Source of the DNA: Allobosea sp. CS1GBMeth4
GTDB taxonomy: Bacteria > Pseudomonadota > Alphaproteobacteria > Rhizobiales > Beijerinckiaceae
Length of the DNA stretch: 64,000 bases
Direction of reading: 5' to 3'
Assembly: GCF_900185715.1 (NCBI RefSeq)
Contig: NZ_FYAS01000002.1
Coordinates: 186,001-250,000, forward strand
A program made the translations under genes and the position numbers. Shown in pieces: positions 29,683-38,312 of the stretch (position 1 is its first letter; the number at the start of each line of letters is the position of its first letter). The notes under the pieces were generated by a model that did not search any database, was not told the origin of the DNA, and saw only the letters and a list, made by a program, of their open reading frames with translations.

Positions 29683-29877
29683 ATGGCCAAGGCTGAGAAG
29701 ACCCTCACCGTCGAGCAGATCGGTTCGCCGATCCGCCGCGACGCCGCCCAGCGCCAGACCCTGATCGGTCTCGGCCTGAACAAGATCCGCCGCCGCTCGA
29801 CCCTGCAGGACACGCCCGCCGTGCGTGGCATGGTCGAGAAGGTCAAGCACCTCGTCCGCGTCGTCGACGCGAAGTGA
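29683..29877 (+). CDS. rpmD: 50S ribosomal protein L30
   Basis: A 64-residue L30 with [11 protein letters not shown] and [23 protein letters not shown] 29683 follows a GAGGAGGG site. The longer upstream frame overlaps rpsE and is not used. Confidence 0.96.
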   Translation: MAKAEKTLTVEQIGSPIRRDAAQRQTLIGLGLNKIRRRSTLQDTPAVRGMVEKVKHLVRVVDAK

Positions 29878-29890
29878 GGAGGGGCGAACC

Positions 29891-30364
29891 ATGAAACTCA
29901 CTGACATTCGTGACAACGAAGGCGCCGCCAAGTCGCGCATCCGCGTCGGCCGCGGCATCGGCTCCGGCAAGGGCAAGACCGGCGGGCGCGGCGTCAAGGG
30001 CCAGAAGGCCCGCGCCGGCGTGGCGGTCAAGGGCTTCGAGGGCGGCCAGATGCCGCTCTATCGGCGCCTGCCGAAGCGCGGCTTCCACAACCTGTTCGCC
30101 CGCGAGCTGAACGAGGTCAATCTCGGCCGCATCCAGCAGGCCGTCGAGGCCGGCAAGCTCGAGGGCACCGTGACCATCGAGTCGCTGGTCGCTGCCGGCG
30201 TGATCTCGAAGGCGGCGCGCGACGGCGTCAAGATCCTCGGCAATGGCGAGCTCAAGGTGAAGCTCGCCTTCGAGGTGGCCGGCGCGTCGAAGGCCGCCGT
30301 CGAGGCGATCGAAAAGGCGGGCGGCACGGTCAAGATCCTGGCGGCCGACGCTTCACAGGCGTGA
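29891..30364 (+). CDS. rplO: 50S ribosomal protein L15
   Basis: A 157-residue L15 with the glycine/arginine-rich N-terminus ([20 protein letters not shown]), [19 protein letters not shown] and a folded C-terminal domain. It is a late 50S assembly protein, 194 bases upstream of secY. Confidence 0.97.
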   Translation: MKLTDIRDNEGAAKSRIRVGRGIGSGKGKTGGRGVKGQKARAGVAVKGFEGGQMPLYRRLPKRGFHNLFARELNEVNLGRIQQAVEAGKLEGTVTIESLVAAGVISKAARDGVKILGNGELKVKLAFEVAGASKAAVEAIEKAGGTVKILAADASQA

Positions 30365-30386
30365 CTTCCACGCCTACATGACTCAT

Positions 30387-30426
30387 GCGAGCGGCGGCCG
30401 GGCCCGAAGCCTTGGCCGCCGTTCGC
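30387..30426 (+). other. Hairpin in the rplO-secY spacer
   Basis: Arms GCGAGCGGCGGCC and GGCCGCCGTTCGC pair over 13 bp with one wobble around a 14-base loop. A separate perfect palindrome, GAACATGTTC, lies at 30519-30528, 31 bases before secY. No T tract follows the hairpin. The role is unknown; it may tune secY expression. Confidence 0.4.
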
Positions 30427-30558
30427 CTGTCTGGCGCTTCCGTTCGCACGATCGGATCTCGCGCTGCGACAGAATCGCCGAGCATGTTCGCATCGCGAAA
30501 GTGGTACGGACGTGTGCGGAACATGTTCTAGACCAGACTTCACCCAAGGACCGGACGC

Positions 30559-31896
30559 ATGGCATCGGCGGCTGAACAGCTTGCGGCAAACCTGAACTTC
30601 GGCGCGCTGGCGAAGGCGGACGAGCTGAAGAAGCGGATCTGGTTCACGCTCGGGGCGCTGATCGTCTACCGGCTCGGCACCTATGTCCCGCTGCCCGGCA
30701 TGAATCCGGATGCGGTGGCCGATCTGTTCAAGCAGACCCAGTCCGGCGTGCTCGGCCTGTTCAACATGTTCTCGGGCGGCGCGGTCGGCCGGCTCGCGAT
30801 CTTCGCGCTCAACATCATGCCGTACATCTCGGCCTCGATCATCATCCAGCTGCTCTCCAGCGTGGTGCCGACCTTCGAGGCGCTGAAGAAGGAAGGCGAG
30901 CAGGGCCGCAAGATCCTCAACCAGTATACGCGCTATCTCACCCTCGTGCTGGCGCTGTTCCAGGCCTGGGGCATCGGCGTGGGCCTTCAAGGCTCGGGCA
31001 ATCTCGTGCTCGAACCGGGGCCGTTCTTCCTGGTCTCGACCACGATCACCCTGGTCGGCGGCACCATGTTCCTGCTCTGGCTCGGCGAGCAGATCACCAG
31101 CCGCGGCATCGGCAACGGCACGTCGATGATCATCTTCGCCGGCATCATCGCCGAGTTCCCGGCCCAGCTGGCGCAGACGCTGGAGCTCGGCCGCCAGGGC
31201 GCGATCTCGACCGGCCTGCTGCTGCTCGTGATGGTGATGGCGGTCTGCGTCATCGCCTTCGTGGTCTTCGTCGAACGCGCCCAGCGGCGCCTGCTGATCA
31301 ACTATCCGAAGCGCCAGGTCGGCAACCGCATGTATGAGGGCCAGACCTCGTTCCTGCCGCTGAAGCTCAACACCGCCGGCGTGATCCCGCCGATCTTCGC
31401 CTCGTCGCTGCTCCTGCTGCCGACGACGATCGCCAGCTTCAGCCAGGCCTCGGGCGGCACCGGCTTCCTGGCGACGCTGGCGACCTATCTGGCGCATGGC
31501 CGGCCGCTGTTCATGCTCCTCTATGCGGCGCTGATCATCTTCTTCTGCTTCTTCTACACCGCGATCGTGTTCAACCCGGTCGAGACCGCGGACAACCTCA
31601 AGAAGCATGGCGGCTTCATGCCCGGCATCCGTCCGGGCGAGCGCACCGCCGAGCATATCGACCGGGTGCTGACCCGCATCACCGTGCTCGGCGCCGCCTA
31701 TTTGACTATCGTCTGCTTGATCCCCGAGTTCATGATCACCTATGCCCAGATTCCGATCATCCTGCTCGGCGGCACCTCGCTGCTGATCGTGGTGACGACG
31801 ACGATGGACACGGTGGCTCAGGTCCATGGTCATCTGCTGGCCCATCAGTACGAGGGCCTGGTCAAGAAGGCGAAGCTGAGGGGGGCGAGGCGCTGA
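30559..31896 (+). CDS. secY: Preprotein translocase subunit SecY
   Basis: A 445-residue channel protein with ten predicted spans. Landmarks are [13 protein letters not shown] at the start, [27 protein letters not shown], and the cytoplasmic [14 protein letters not shown] loop that contacts SecA and the ribosome. It forms the SecYEG pore with SecE from position 128. Its TGA overlaps the adk start. Confidence 0.98.
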   Translation: MASAAEQLAANLNFGALAKADELKKRIWFTLGALIVYRLGTYVPLPGMNPDAVADLFKQTQSGVLGLFNMFSGGAVGRLAIFALNIMPYISASIIIQLLSSVVPTFEALKKEGEQGRKILNQYTRYLTLVLALFQAWGIGVGLQGSGNLVLEPGPFFLVSTTITLVGGTMFLLWLGEQITSRGIGNGTSMIIFAGIIAEFPAQLAQTLELGRQGAISTGLLLLVMVMAVCVIAFVVFVERAQRRLLINYPKRQVGNRMYEGQTSFLPLKLNTAGVIPPIFASSLLLLPTTIASFSQASGGTGFLATLATYLAHGRPLFMLLYAALIIFFCFFYTAIVFNPVETADNLKKHGGFMPGIRPGERTAEHIDRVLTRITVLGAAYLTIVCLIPEFMITYAQIPIILLGGTSLLIVVTTTMDTVAQVHGHLLAHQYEGLVKKAKLRGARR

Positions 31897-32477
31897 TGAG
31901 GCTGATTTTCCTGGGACCGCCCGGGGCGGGGAAGGGTACTCAGGCGACGCGGATCGTCGCGAAGCACGGCATTCCGCAGCTTTCGACCGGCGACATGCTT
32001 CGCGCCGCCGTGGCGGCGGGCACGCCGGTCGGCCTCAAGGCGAAGGCGGTGATGGATGCGGGCGGGCTGGTCTCGGACGAGATCGTCATCGGCATCGTCG
32101 CCGACCGCATCGAGGAGCCCGACGCGAAGAAGGGCTTCATCCTCGACGGTTTCCCGCGCACCCTGGCGCAGGCCGAGGCGCTCGACGCCATGCTGGCGCA
32201 GAAGGGGCTGAAGCTCGACAAGGTGCTGGAGCTCAGGGTCGACCAGGACAAGCTCGTCGACCGCATCGTGCGCCGCGCCGAGGACGCCCGGGCGGCCGGG
32301 CAGCCGGTGCGCAAGGACGACGACCCGGAGGTGTTCAAGACCCGGCTCGCGGCCTACAACCGCGACACGGCGATCGTCGCTCCCTATTACGAGAAGCGCG
32401 GCCAGCTGACCCCGATCGACGGCATGCAGCCGATCGACCAGGTCGCGGCGGCGATCGAGCAGGCGCTGGCGGGCTGA
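31896..32477 (+). CDS. adk: Adenylate kinase (short form)
   Basis: A 193-residue kinase that interconverts ATP, AMP and ADP. It has the P-loop [13 protein letters not shown], the AMP-site STGDMLR, and [10 protein letters not shown]. The LID region around residues 130-150 is short and lacks the zinc-cysteine set, as is usual for short bacterial forms. It is coupled to secY by TGATG. A strong terminator follows and ends the spc operon. Confidence 0.98.
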   Translation: MRLIFLGPPGAGKGTQATRIVAKHGIPQLSTGDMLRAAVAAGTPVGLKAKAVMDAGGLVSDEIVIGIVADRIEEPDAKKGFILDGFPRTLAQAEALDAMLAQKGLKLDKVLELRVDQDKLVDRIVRRAEDARAAGQPVRKDDDPEVFKTRLAAYNRDTAIVAPYYEKRGQLTPIDGMQPIDQVAAAIEQALAG

Positions 32478-32501
32478 ACCGGTCAGCGATGACAGCCGGA
32501 T

Positions 32502-32531
32502 GCCGCGCGGGCTCTGCCGCGCGGCTTTTTT
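32502..32531 (+). terminator. Intrinsic terminator after adk
   Basis: A 9-bp perfect stem (GCCGCGCGG/CCGCGCGGC) with a six-base loop, followed by six T. Confidence 0.92.
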
Positions 32532-32548
32532 CATGATGGAGCAGGCCC

Positions 32549-32851
32549 ATGGCCAATGGCGACGACGATTACGTCTATGACGAGGCGACCGGCGAATGGC
32601 GCCCGGCCGCCGAGATGGCTGCGGCCGCGGCGCAGAAGCCCGAGGTCCGCGACGCCTCCGGCAACATCCTCGCCGACGGCGATGCGGTGACGCTGATCAA
32701 GGACCTCAAGGTCAAGGGCGCCAACCAGACCCTGAAGCAGGGCACGGTGATCCGCTCCATCCGGCTGACGGACAATCCCGAGGAGATCGACTGCCGTCAC
32801 GAGAGCATCAAGGGGCTGGTGCTGCGCACCGAGTTCGTGCGCAAGCGCTGA
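32549..32851 (+). CDS. PhnA/YjdM-like protein lacking the zinc ribbon
   Basis: A 100-residue protein whose C-terminal half matches the PhnA C-terminal domain (DGDAVTLIKDLKVKGANQ, KQGTVIRSIRLTDNPEEIDC, IKGLVLRTEFVRK). The full-length family has an N-terminal zinc ribbon with CxxC pairs. Here that part is replaced by a short acidic segment (DDDYVYDEATGEWRPAAE). The old name refers to phosphonate operons, but no phosphonate genes are nearby and the biochemical role is uncertain. Confidence 0.7.
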   Translation: MANGDDDYVYDEATGEWRPAAEMAAAAAQKPEVRDASGNILADGDAVTLIKDLKVKGANQTLKQGTVIRSIRLTDNPEEIDCRHESIKGLVLRTEFVRKR

Positions 32852-33047
32852 GTCGCGGCTGCCGGCGCAGTGCGGATTTTCGCCGCCGCGGGGGCGATTT
32901 CGCGCTCCGCTGCCGCGATTGACACATCTTCTCCCACCGACTGAACTCGCCCCAGGCCATGACGGCCGAGACAGGGAGCGGCGGCGGCCTCGGGCCGGTG
33001 GCGTGCGCCATCGCCGGCCGGCCGACTCCCGAGACCGGGAGGAGAGC

Positions 33048-34244
33048 ATGAAACGGGTTGCTTGCCTTGTGGCGGCCGCGCTGCTGGCGGCTGCGCCGAG
33101 CGCGCGGGCGCAGGATGCGGCCAAGATCGGCATCCTCAACGACCAGTCGGGCACCTATGCCGAGTTCGGCGGCCTCGGCTCGGTCGAGGCGGCGAAGCTG
33201 GCGATCGAGGATTTCGGCGGCTCCGTGCTGGGCAGGCCGATCGAGCTCGTCGCCGCCGACCACCAGAACAAGCCCGACGTCGCCGCCGGGCTGGCGCGGC
33301 GCTGGTATGACGTCGACGGCGTCACCGCCATCGCCGACCTGACCAATTCGGCGGTCGCGCTCGCGGTCGCCGGGATAGCCAGGGAGAAGCAGAAGGTCGC
33401 GCTCTACAACGGGCCGGCGACGACGCGGCTGTTCAACGAGGACTGCTCCGCGACCGGTTTCATGTGGACCTTCGACACCGCGACATCGGCCAAGGGCACG
33501 GCGCTGTCGATCCTGCGCGAGGGCGGCGACAGCTGGTACATCATCGCGGCCGACTACGCCTTCGGGCACCAGCTGACGGCCGATATCGAGGCGATCGTCG
33601 CGGCCAATGGCGGCAAGACGCTCGGCACCGTGCGGGCGCCGCTCTCGACCCCGGACTTCTCCTCCTTCCTGCTGCAGGCGCAGGCCTCCAAGGCCAAGAT
33701 CGTCGCCTTCGCCAACGCCGGCACCGACACGATCAACTCGATCAAGCAGGCCGGCGAGTTCGGCCTCGTCGATAGCGGCCAGAAGCTCGCCGCCATGGTC
33801 GTGGTGCTGAGCGACGTGCACGGGCTCGGCCTCGACAAGGCCAAGGGCCTGATCACCACCAGCGCCTATTATCACGACGCCGACAAGCCGAGCCGCGCCT
33901 TCGCCGATCGCTACATGGCGCGCACCGGGAAGATGCCCGGCATGATCCAGGCCAGCGTCTATTCCTCGGTGTCGCATTATCTCAGGGCGGTGAAGGCGGC
34001 CGGGACGGCGGCGGGCCCGGCGGTGGCGGCCAAGATGAAGGAGCTGCCGGTCGAGGACTTCTTCGCTCCCGGCGCCAGGATCCGCGAGGACGGCCGGCTG
34101 ATGAACGACATGCTGCTGGTCGAGGCGAAGGCGCCCTCGGAGTCGAAGGCGGCCTGGGACTACTTCAAGGTGGTCCGCAAGATCCCGGCGGCGGAGATCA
34201 TCGCGCCGCTGTCGCAGAGCAAGTGCCCGCTGGTGAAGAAATAG
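33048..34244 (+). CDS. Type I periplasmic binding protein (branched-chain amino acid type)
   Basis: A 398-residue secreted protein. The signal peptide is at about 1-22 (cleavage after ARAQ), then AAKIGILNDQSGTYAEFGG and the bilobed Peripla_BP_6-type fold. It would bind an amide or amino acid-like ligand for an ABC transporter. No permease or ATPase genes adjoin it, so it is an orphan binding protein. ATG 33048 follows GGGAGGAGAG. A TTGACA box lies at 32919-32924, but no good -10 follows. Confidence 0.8.
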   Translation: MKRVACLVAAALLAAAPSARAQDAAKIGILNDQSGTYAEFGGLGSVEAAKLAIEDFGGSVLGRPIELVAADHQNKPDVAAGLARRWYDVDGVTAIADLTNSAVALAVAGIAREKQKVALYNGPATTRLFNEDCSATGFMWTFDTATSAKGTALSILREGGDSWYIIAADYAFGHQLTADIEAIVAANGGKTLGTVRAPLSTPDFSSFLLQAQASKAKIVAFANAGTDTINSIKQAGEFGLVDSGQKLAAMVVVLSDVHGLGLDKAKGLITTSAYYHDADKPSRAFADRYMARTGKMPGMIQASVYSSVSHYLRAVKAAGTAAGPAVAAKMKELPVEDFFAPGARIREDGRLMNDMLLVEAKAPSESKAAWDYFKVVRKIPAAEIIAPLSQSKCPLVKK

Positions 34245-34251
34245 GGGATCG

Positions 34252-34274
34252 CCTTCTCCCGCAAGGGGAGAAGG
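34252..34274. repeat. Short palindromic intergenic repeat
   Basis: CCTTCTCCC and GGGAGAAGG pair over 9 bp with a GCAAG loop, just after the binding-protein stop. It shares the CTTCTCCC/GGGAGAAG core with the longer repeats at 60719 and 61552. There is no T tract. Confidence 0.6.
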
Positions 34275-34320
34275 GAAGGGCAGCCTTGCCGGTCTTGGCA
34301 TGTTTCTTGGGTGCGATGGG

Positions 34321-34349
34321 TTGACTCGTTGCACCCGACCCTTTAACGA
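34321..34349 (+). promoter_or_regulatory. Candidate promoter of the rpsM-rpsK-rpoA-rplQ operon
   Basis: TTGACT and TAACGA separated by 17 bases, about 170 bases before rpsM. An independent promoter is needed because the inserted binding-protein gene separates this block from the spc operon. Confidence 0.5.
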
Positions 34350-34521
34350 GCCGCCATCCGGTTTCATATGAGCGATGCCGTTGCCTTCGCGAGAAGGGAC
34401 GACGTCGCATTCTCGCATGGATCGGGTTCAGTGCTCCGCAAGGGCCGGCCTCCACCGGACGCGGAGTTATCGTCATTGCTGCGGCGCCCGGCGTCGCGGC
34501 CGACATGGAGAGGTGAAGACC

Positions 34522-34890
34522 ATGGCTCGTATCGCGGGCGTCAACATTCCGACCGGCAAGCGCGTCGTCATCGGCCTGCAGTACATTCACGGCATCGGCG
34601 CCCACAAGGCCAAGGAGATCTGCGAGAAGGTCGGCATCGCCGCCGAGCGCCGGGTCAACCAGCTGACCGACGCCGAGGTGCTGCAGATCCGCGAGACGAT
34701 CGACCGCGACTATCTCGTCGAGGGCGATCTGCGCCGCGAGGTCTCGATGAACATCAAGCGCCTGATGGATCTCGGCTGCTATCGCGGCCTGCGCCATCGC
34801 CGCTCGCTGCCGGTGCGCGGCCAGCGCACCCACACCAACGCCCGCACCCGCAAGGGCAAGGCGAAGCCGATCGCCGGCAAGAAGAAGTGA
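34522..34890 (+). CDS. rpsM: 30S ribosomal protein S13
   Basis: A 122-residue S13 with [20 protein letters not shown], the helix-hairpin-helix [11 protein letters not shown], and the basic C-terminal [17 protein letters not shown] tail reaching the P site. ATG 34522 follows GGAGAGGTGAAG. The stop codon itself lies in the stem of a hairpin (34888-34912). Confidence 0.98.
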   Translation: MARIAGVNIPTGKRVVIGLQYIHGIGAHKAKEICEKVGIAAERRVNQLTDAEVLQIRETIDRDYLVEGDLRREVSMNIKRLMDLGCYRGLRHRRSLPVRGQRTHTNARTRKGKAKPIAGKKK

Positions 34891-35003
34891 GGATTGCCTG
34901 AGGCGATCCTCATCCTCGGGCCTGACCCGGGGATTCCGTCGTGGAGGGCGCGTTCCCGCGCCTTCTTTTGAAAGAGATGCTCGGGTCAAGCCCGGGCATG
35001 ACG
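34888..35003. repeat. Palindromic repeat inserted between rpsM and rpsK
   Basis: The spacer starts with an 11-bp hairpin that includes the rpsM TGA (TGAGGATTGCC/GGCGATCCTCA). It is followed by two related halves, CTCGGGCCTGACCCGGG (34915-34931) and GCTCGGGTCAAGCCCGGGC (34979-34997), flanking a 47-base centre. Such CCCGGG/GGGTCAAG units look like a dispersed intergenic element. It has no T tract, so transcription to rpsK can continue. Confidence 0.55.
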
Positions 35004-35058
35004 TTCTCTCCCCAGCGCCTGGCATCACGGGCGCGCCTGAAGGATGAAAGAAAGAGAT

Positions 35059-35448
35059 ATGGCCAAGGAAGCCCAGCGCGTCCGTCGTCGCGAACGCAAG
35101 AACATCGTCTCCGGCGTCGCGCATGTGAACGCCTCGTTCAACAACACCATGATCACCATCACCGACGCGCAGGGCAACACGATCTCGTGGTCGTCCGCCG
35201 GCACGATGGGCTTCAAGGGCTCGCGCAAGTCGACCCCCTACGCCGCCCAGGTCGCGGCCGAGGACGCCGCCCGCAAGGCCGCCGAGCACGGCATGCGCAC
35301 CCTCGAGGTCGAGGTCACCGGTCCGGGTTCGGGCCGCGAGTCGGCGCTGCGCGCGCTGCAGGCCGCCGGCTTCACCGTCACCTCGATCCGCGACGTGACC
35401 CCGATCCCGCACAATGGCTGCCGGCCGCGCAAGCGCCGCCGCGTCTAA
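35059..35448 (+). CDS. rpsK: 30S ribosomal protein S11
   Basis: A 129-residue S11 with [14 protein letters not shown] [16 protein letters not shown] and the C-terminal [21 protein letters not shown] 35059 with GAAAGAGAT upstream is chosen over ATG 35044, which would add five residues. It forms the 30S platform at the E site. Confidence 0.97.
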   Translation: MAKEAQRVRRRERKNIVSGVAHVNASFNNTMITITDAQGNTISWSSAGTMGFKGSRKSTPYAAQVAAEDAARKAAEHGMRTLEVEVTGPGSGRESALRALQAAGFTVTSIRDVTPIPHNGCRPRKRRRV

Positions 35449-35539
35449 AGCCACGCCGGATCGAAGCGGCGCCCGCAGGGGCGGGCGCCGGTACGGGGCG
35501 GCCCGCCGCCGCCATTATTGAAGCACCAGGAGTGCGGTC

Positions 35540-36556
35540 GTGATCAGCAAGAACTGGCAGGATCTGTCCAAGCCGAACAAGCTCGAAGTCAAGGTCGGAG
35601 ACGACCCGAAGCGTCAGGCCACCGTGATCGCGCGCCCGCTCGAGCGCGGCTTCGGCATGACGCTCGGCAACGCGCTGCGTCGCGTGCTGCTCTCCTCGCT
35701 GCAGGGCGCGGCCGTGACCGCCGTCCAGATCGACGGCGTGCTGCATGAGTTCTCCTCGATCCCGGGCGTGCGCGAGGACGTCACCGACATCGTCCTCAAC
35801 ATCAAGGCGGTCGCGCTCAAGATGCAGGGCGAGGGCCCCAAGCGCATGACCCTGCGCAAGACCGGCCCCGGCGTCGTGACCGCCGGCGACATCAACACCA
35901 TCGGCGACGTCTCGATCCTCAACCCCGAGCTCGTGCTCTGCACGCTCGACGAGGGCGCCGAGATCCGCATGGAGTTCACGGTCAACACCGGCAAGGGCTA
36001 TGTCCCGTCCGAGCAGAACCGTCCGGAGGACGCGCCGATCGGCCTGATCCCGGTCGACAGCCTCTACTCGCCGGTCAAGAAGGTGTCCTACCGCGTCGAG
36101 AACACCCGCGAGGGCCAGAATCTCGACCGCGACATGCTGACCATGCAGATCGAGACCAACGGTTCGGTCTCGCCCGAGGACGCGCTGGCGCTCGCCGCCC
36201 GCATCCTGCAGGACCAGCTCGCCGTCTTCATCACCTTCGAGGAGCCGCGCAAGGAAGAGGCCGTCTCGACCGCGCCGCAACTGCCGTTCAACCCGGCCCT
36301 GCTCAAGAAGGTCGACGAGCTCGAACTCTCCGTGCGCTCGGCGAACTGCCTGAAGAACGACAACATCGTCTATATCGGCGACCTGATCCAGAAGTCGGAG
36401 GGCGAGATGCTGCGCACCCCGAACTTCGGCCGCAAGTCGCTGAACGAGATCAAGGAAGTGCTCGCCACCATGGGCCTCCATCTCGGCATGGACGTGCAGG
36501 GCTGGCCCCCGGAGAACATCGAAGAGCTGGCGAAGCGCTTCGAAGAGCACTACTGA
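35540..36556 (+). CDS. rpoA: DNA-directed RNA polymerase subunit alpha
   Basis: A 338-residue alpha subunit starting at GTG. The N-terminal assembly domain has [20 protein letters not shown]. The C-terminal domain from about residue 260 has [14 protein letters not shown] and [12 protein letters not shown], which contact UP elements and activators. A 91-bp GC-rich spacer precedes it, and a hairpin-rich spacer separates it from rplQ. Confidence 0.98.
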   Translation: MISKNWQDLSKPNKLEVKVGDDPKRQATVIARPLERGFGMTLGNALRRVLLSSLQGAAVTAVQIDGVLHEFSSIPGVREDVTDIVLNIKAVALKMQGEGPKRMTLRKTGPGVVTAGDINTIGDVSILNPELVLCTLDEGAEIRMEFTVNTGKGYVPSEQNRPEDAPIGLIPVDSLYSPVKKVSYRVENTREGQNLDRDMLTMQIETNGSVSPEDALALAARILQDQLAVFITFEEPRKEEAVSTAPQLPFNPALLKKVDELELSVRSANCLKNDNIVYIGDLIQKSEGEMLRTPNFGRKSLNEIKEVLATMGLHLGMDVQGWPPENIEELAKRFEEHY

Positions 36557-36564
36557 GGCAAGAC

Positions 36565-36650
36565 GGCGCAGGCGTCCGCCTGCGCCTTCCGGCCCGGCGT
36601 GAGGTCACGCCGGAGCATAAAGAACGGCCGTTCCGTGGCACGGCGGCCGT
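36565..36650 (+). other. Three consecutive hairpins in the rpoA-rplQ spacer
   Basis: Hairpin 1: GGCGCAGGCG/CGCCTGCGCC, 10 bp perfect (36565-36586). Hairpin 2: CCGGCGTGA/TCACGCCGG, 9 bp perfect (36594-36613). Hairpin 3 is compound: ACGGCCG/CGGCCGT enclosing CCGT/ACGG (36624-36650). Together they fill most of the 114-bp spacer. None ends in a T tract, so they look like structure or processing signals more than terminators. Confidence 0.5.
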
Positions 36651-36670
36651 AAGCAACGAAGGAGCCAACC

Positions 36671-37087
36671 ATGCGTCACGGTTTCCGCGGTCGTCGTTTC
36701 AACCGCACCGCCGAGCATCGCCAGGCGATGTTCGCCAATCTCGCTCAGGCGCTGATCAAGCACGAGCAGATCACCACCACTTTGCCCAAGGCCAAGGACC
36801 TGCGCCCGGTCGTCGAGAAGCTGATCACGCTCGGCAAGCGCGGCGACCTGCACGCCCGCCGCCAGGCGATCGCGCAGATCAAGGACGTCGCGCTGGTCGG
36901 CAAGCTCTTCGCGGTGCTCGGCCCGCGCTACAAGGAGCGCAATGGCGGCTACACCCGGATCATGAAGGCGGGCTTCCGCTTCGGCGACAACGCCCCGCTC
37001 GCGGTGATCGAGTTCGTCGATCGCGACGTCGATGCCAAGGGCCAGGATTCGGGTCCGGTCCAGGTGGCGGACGAGCAGGCGGCCTGA
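36671..37087 (+). CDS. rplQ: 50S ribosomal protein L17
   Basis: A 138-residue L17 with [20 protein letters not shown] and [21 protein letters not shown]. It sits near the tunnel exit. It is the last gene of the alpha operon, followed by a strong terminator. Confidence 0.97.
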   Translation: MRHGFRGRRFNRTAEHRQAMFANLAQALIKHEQITTTLPKAKDLRPVVEKLITLGKRGDLHARRQAIAQIKDVALVGKLFAVLGPRYKERNGGYTRIMKAGFRFGDNAPLAVIEFVDRDVDAKGQDSGPVQVADEQAA

Positions 37088-37111
37088 GCGTCTCGAGGCA
37101 TCCAGCTTATG

Positions 37112-37140
37112 AAAGGGCGGTCTTCGGGCCGCCCTTTTTT
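37112..37140 (+). terminator. Intrinsic terminator after rplQ
   Basis: A stem of 8 bp or more (GGGCGGTC/GGCCGCCC, one wobble) with a TTCG loop, three flanking A-T pairs and six T. It closes the ribosomal super-cluster. Confidence 0.93.
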
Positions 37141-37151
37141 GTTGCCCGGGC

Positions 37152-37180
37152 CTGACATGCGGAGCTTCGGTGGGTATACT
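37152..37180 (+). promoter_or_regulatory. Near-consensus promoter of the CPBP protease gene
   Basis: CTGACA and TATACT separated by exactly 17 bases. The start of transcription would be near 37187, which rules out the in-frame GTG at 37170 as the start codon and favours ATG 37212. Confidence 0.75.
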
Positions 37181-37211
37181 AATACGAGTGGACTCGATTC
37201 TGGATATACAG

Positions 37212-38165
37212 ATGCGGGAAAGCCGTTTTGCCACCTATGTCGATCTGGCCCGCAATGGGAAGAACGCGCCGTGGCGCATCATTCTCGCGGTCGCGATCAT
37301 TGCCCTCGTCTGGGCCGCGGCGTCCATCGCCTCGCTTGTCGCGGGCGTCGCCGTTATCCTGGCTCGAGGAGGGGAGTGGCCGTTCGGCCTCGACGAGGTC
37401 CTCGAAGCCTTCGACTACAGGGCGCTGCTCGCCGATCCGGTCGGAATAGCCGCCTTTCTGCTGTCGGTCGCCTCGCTCTGGGCTGGCGTGTGGCTGGTGA
37501 TACGGCTCGTCCACAAGCGACGCATTCGCGACCTGCTCGGCGTCGAGCGCCGGTTGTACTGGCCCGATTTCACAAGAAGCACCATCGTGACCCTGGCCGT
37601 CGGAATTGCCACGGCTCCGCTCGCCCTGCTCATCGATCCGACGGTCACGCGCGGGAGTCTCAGCCTGTCCGACTGGCTTGCGGCGATGCCGTTTCTGCTC
37701 GTCGCCCTGTTTCTCCAGACCTCCGCAGAGGAGATCGCCTTTCGCGGCTATCTCCAGCAGACTCTGGCAGCGCGCTTCGCAACGCCGCTCGCCTGGCTCC
37801 TCATGCCGGCAACGCTCTTCACGCTCCTGCACTGGCAAGGCGGAGCTTCGACCGCCATGAACCTGGCAGGGCTGTTCATCATCCTCGGGTTCTCGTTGAG
37901 CATGAGCTGGCTTCTGATCGCGACCGGAAACCTGGCGGCGGCCATGGGAGCGCATTTCGGAAACAACATCGGCGCGCTCATGATCATGTCCTACTATCCC
38001 GAGCTCGGGGCTGCGGCGCTGTTCACGGGGCGCTCTGTCAGCGACCCGGGCTGGACGTCGGGCCAGGCGGTCATGTTCGCTCTGTACGGCGTTCTGATCG
38101 TGGCGGTGACGCAGTTCCTGCTCTTGCACCGAGCCTCGCCGGTGCGGCTGCGCTCATTGCCATAG
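37212..38165 (+). CDS. CPBP-family intramembrane metalloprotease
   Basis: A 317-residue membrane protein with about eight hydrophobic spans. The CAAX/CPBP (Abi) signature is present: glutamates E173 and E174 in SAEEIAFRGYLQQ, a histidine in LLHWQGG, and a third motif AAMGAHFGNN. These residues form the catalytic glutamate and metal ligands in the family. Substrates are unknown; in other bacteria members act in peptide maturation or immunity. It is a single-gene unit with its own promoter. Confidence 0.85.
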   Translation: MRESRFATYVDLARNGKNAPWRIILAVAIIALVWAAASIASLVAGVAVILARGGEWPFGLDEVLEAFDYRALLADPVGIAAFLLSVASLWAGVWLVIRLVHKRRIRDLLGVERRLYWPDFTRSTIVTLAVGIATAPLALLIDPTVTRGSLSLSDWLAAMPFLLVALFLQTSAEEIAFRGYLQQTLAARFATPLAWLLMPATLFTLLHWQGGASTAMNLAGLFIILGFSLSMSWLLIATGNLAAAMGAHFGNNIGALMIMSYYPELGAAALFTGRSVSDPGWTSGQAVMFALYGVLIVAVTQFLLLHRASPVRLRSLP

Positions 38166-38312
38166 CGACAACGGCCGCGGCCGCGATTGCTGCCGGAGAT
38201 TGTTGCGCCCGCTCGCGCTTTTGGCGGCGCCGGGCCGGTGCTAGCCTGCTGCTCCGCCCAGGCAGGGCGGCACGGCGCCGCCATCGAACAGGCCCGGCAA
38301 TGGGGGAAAGAC

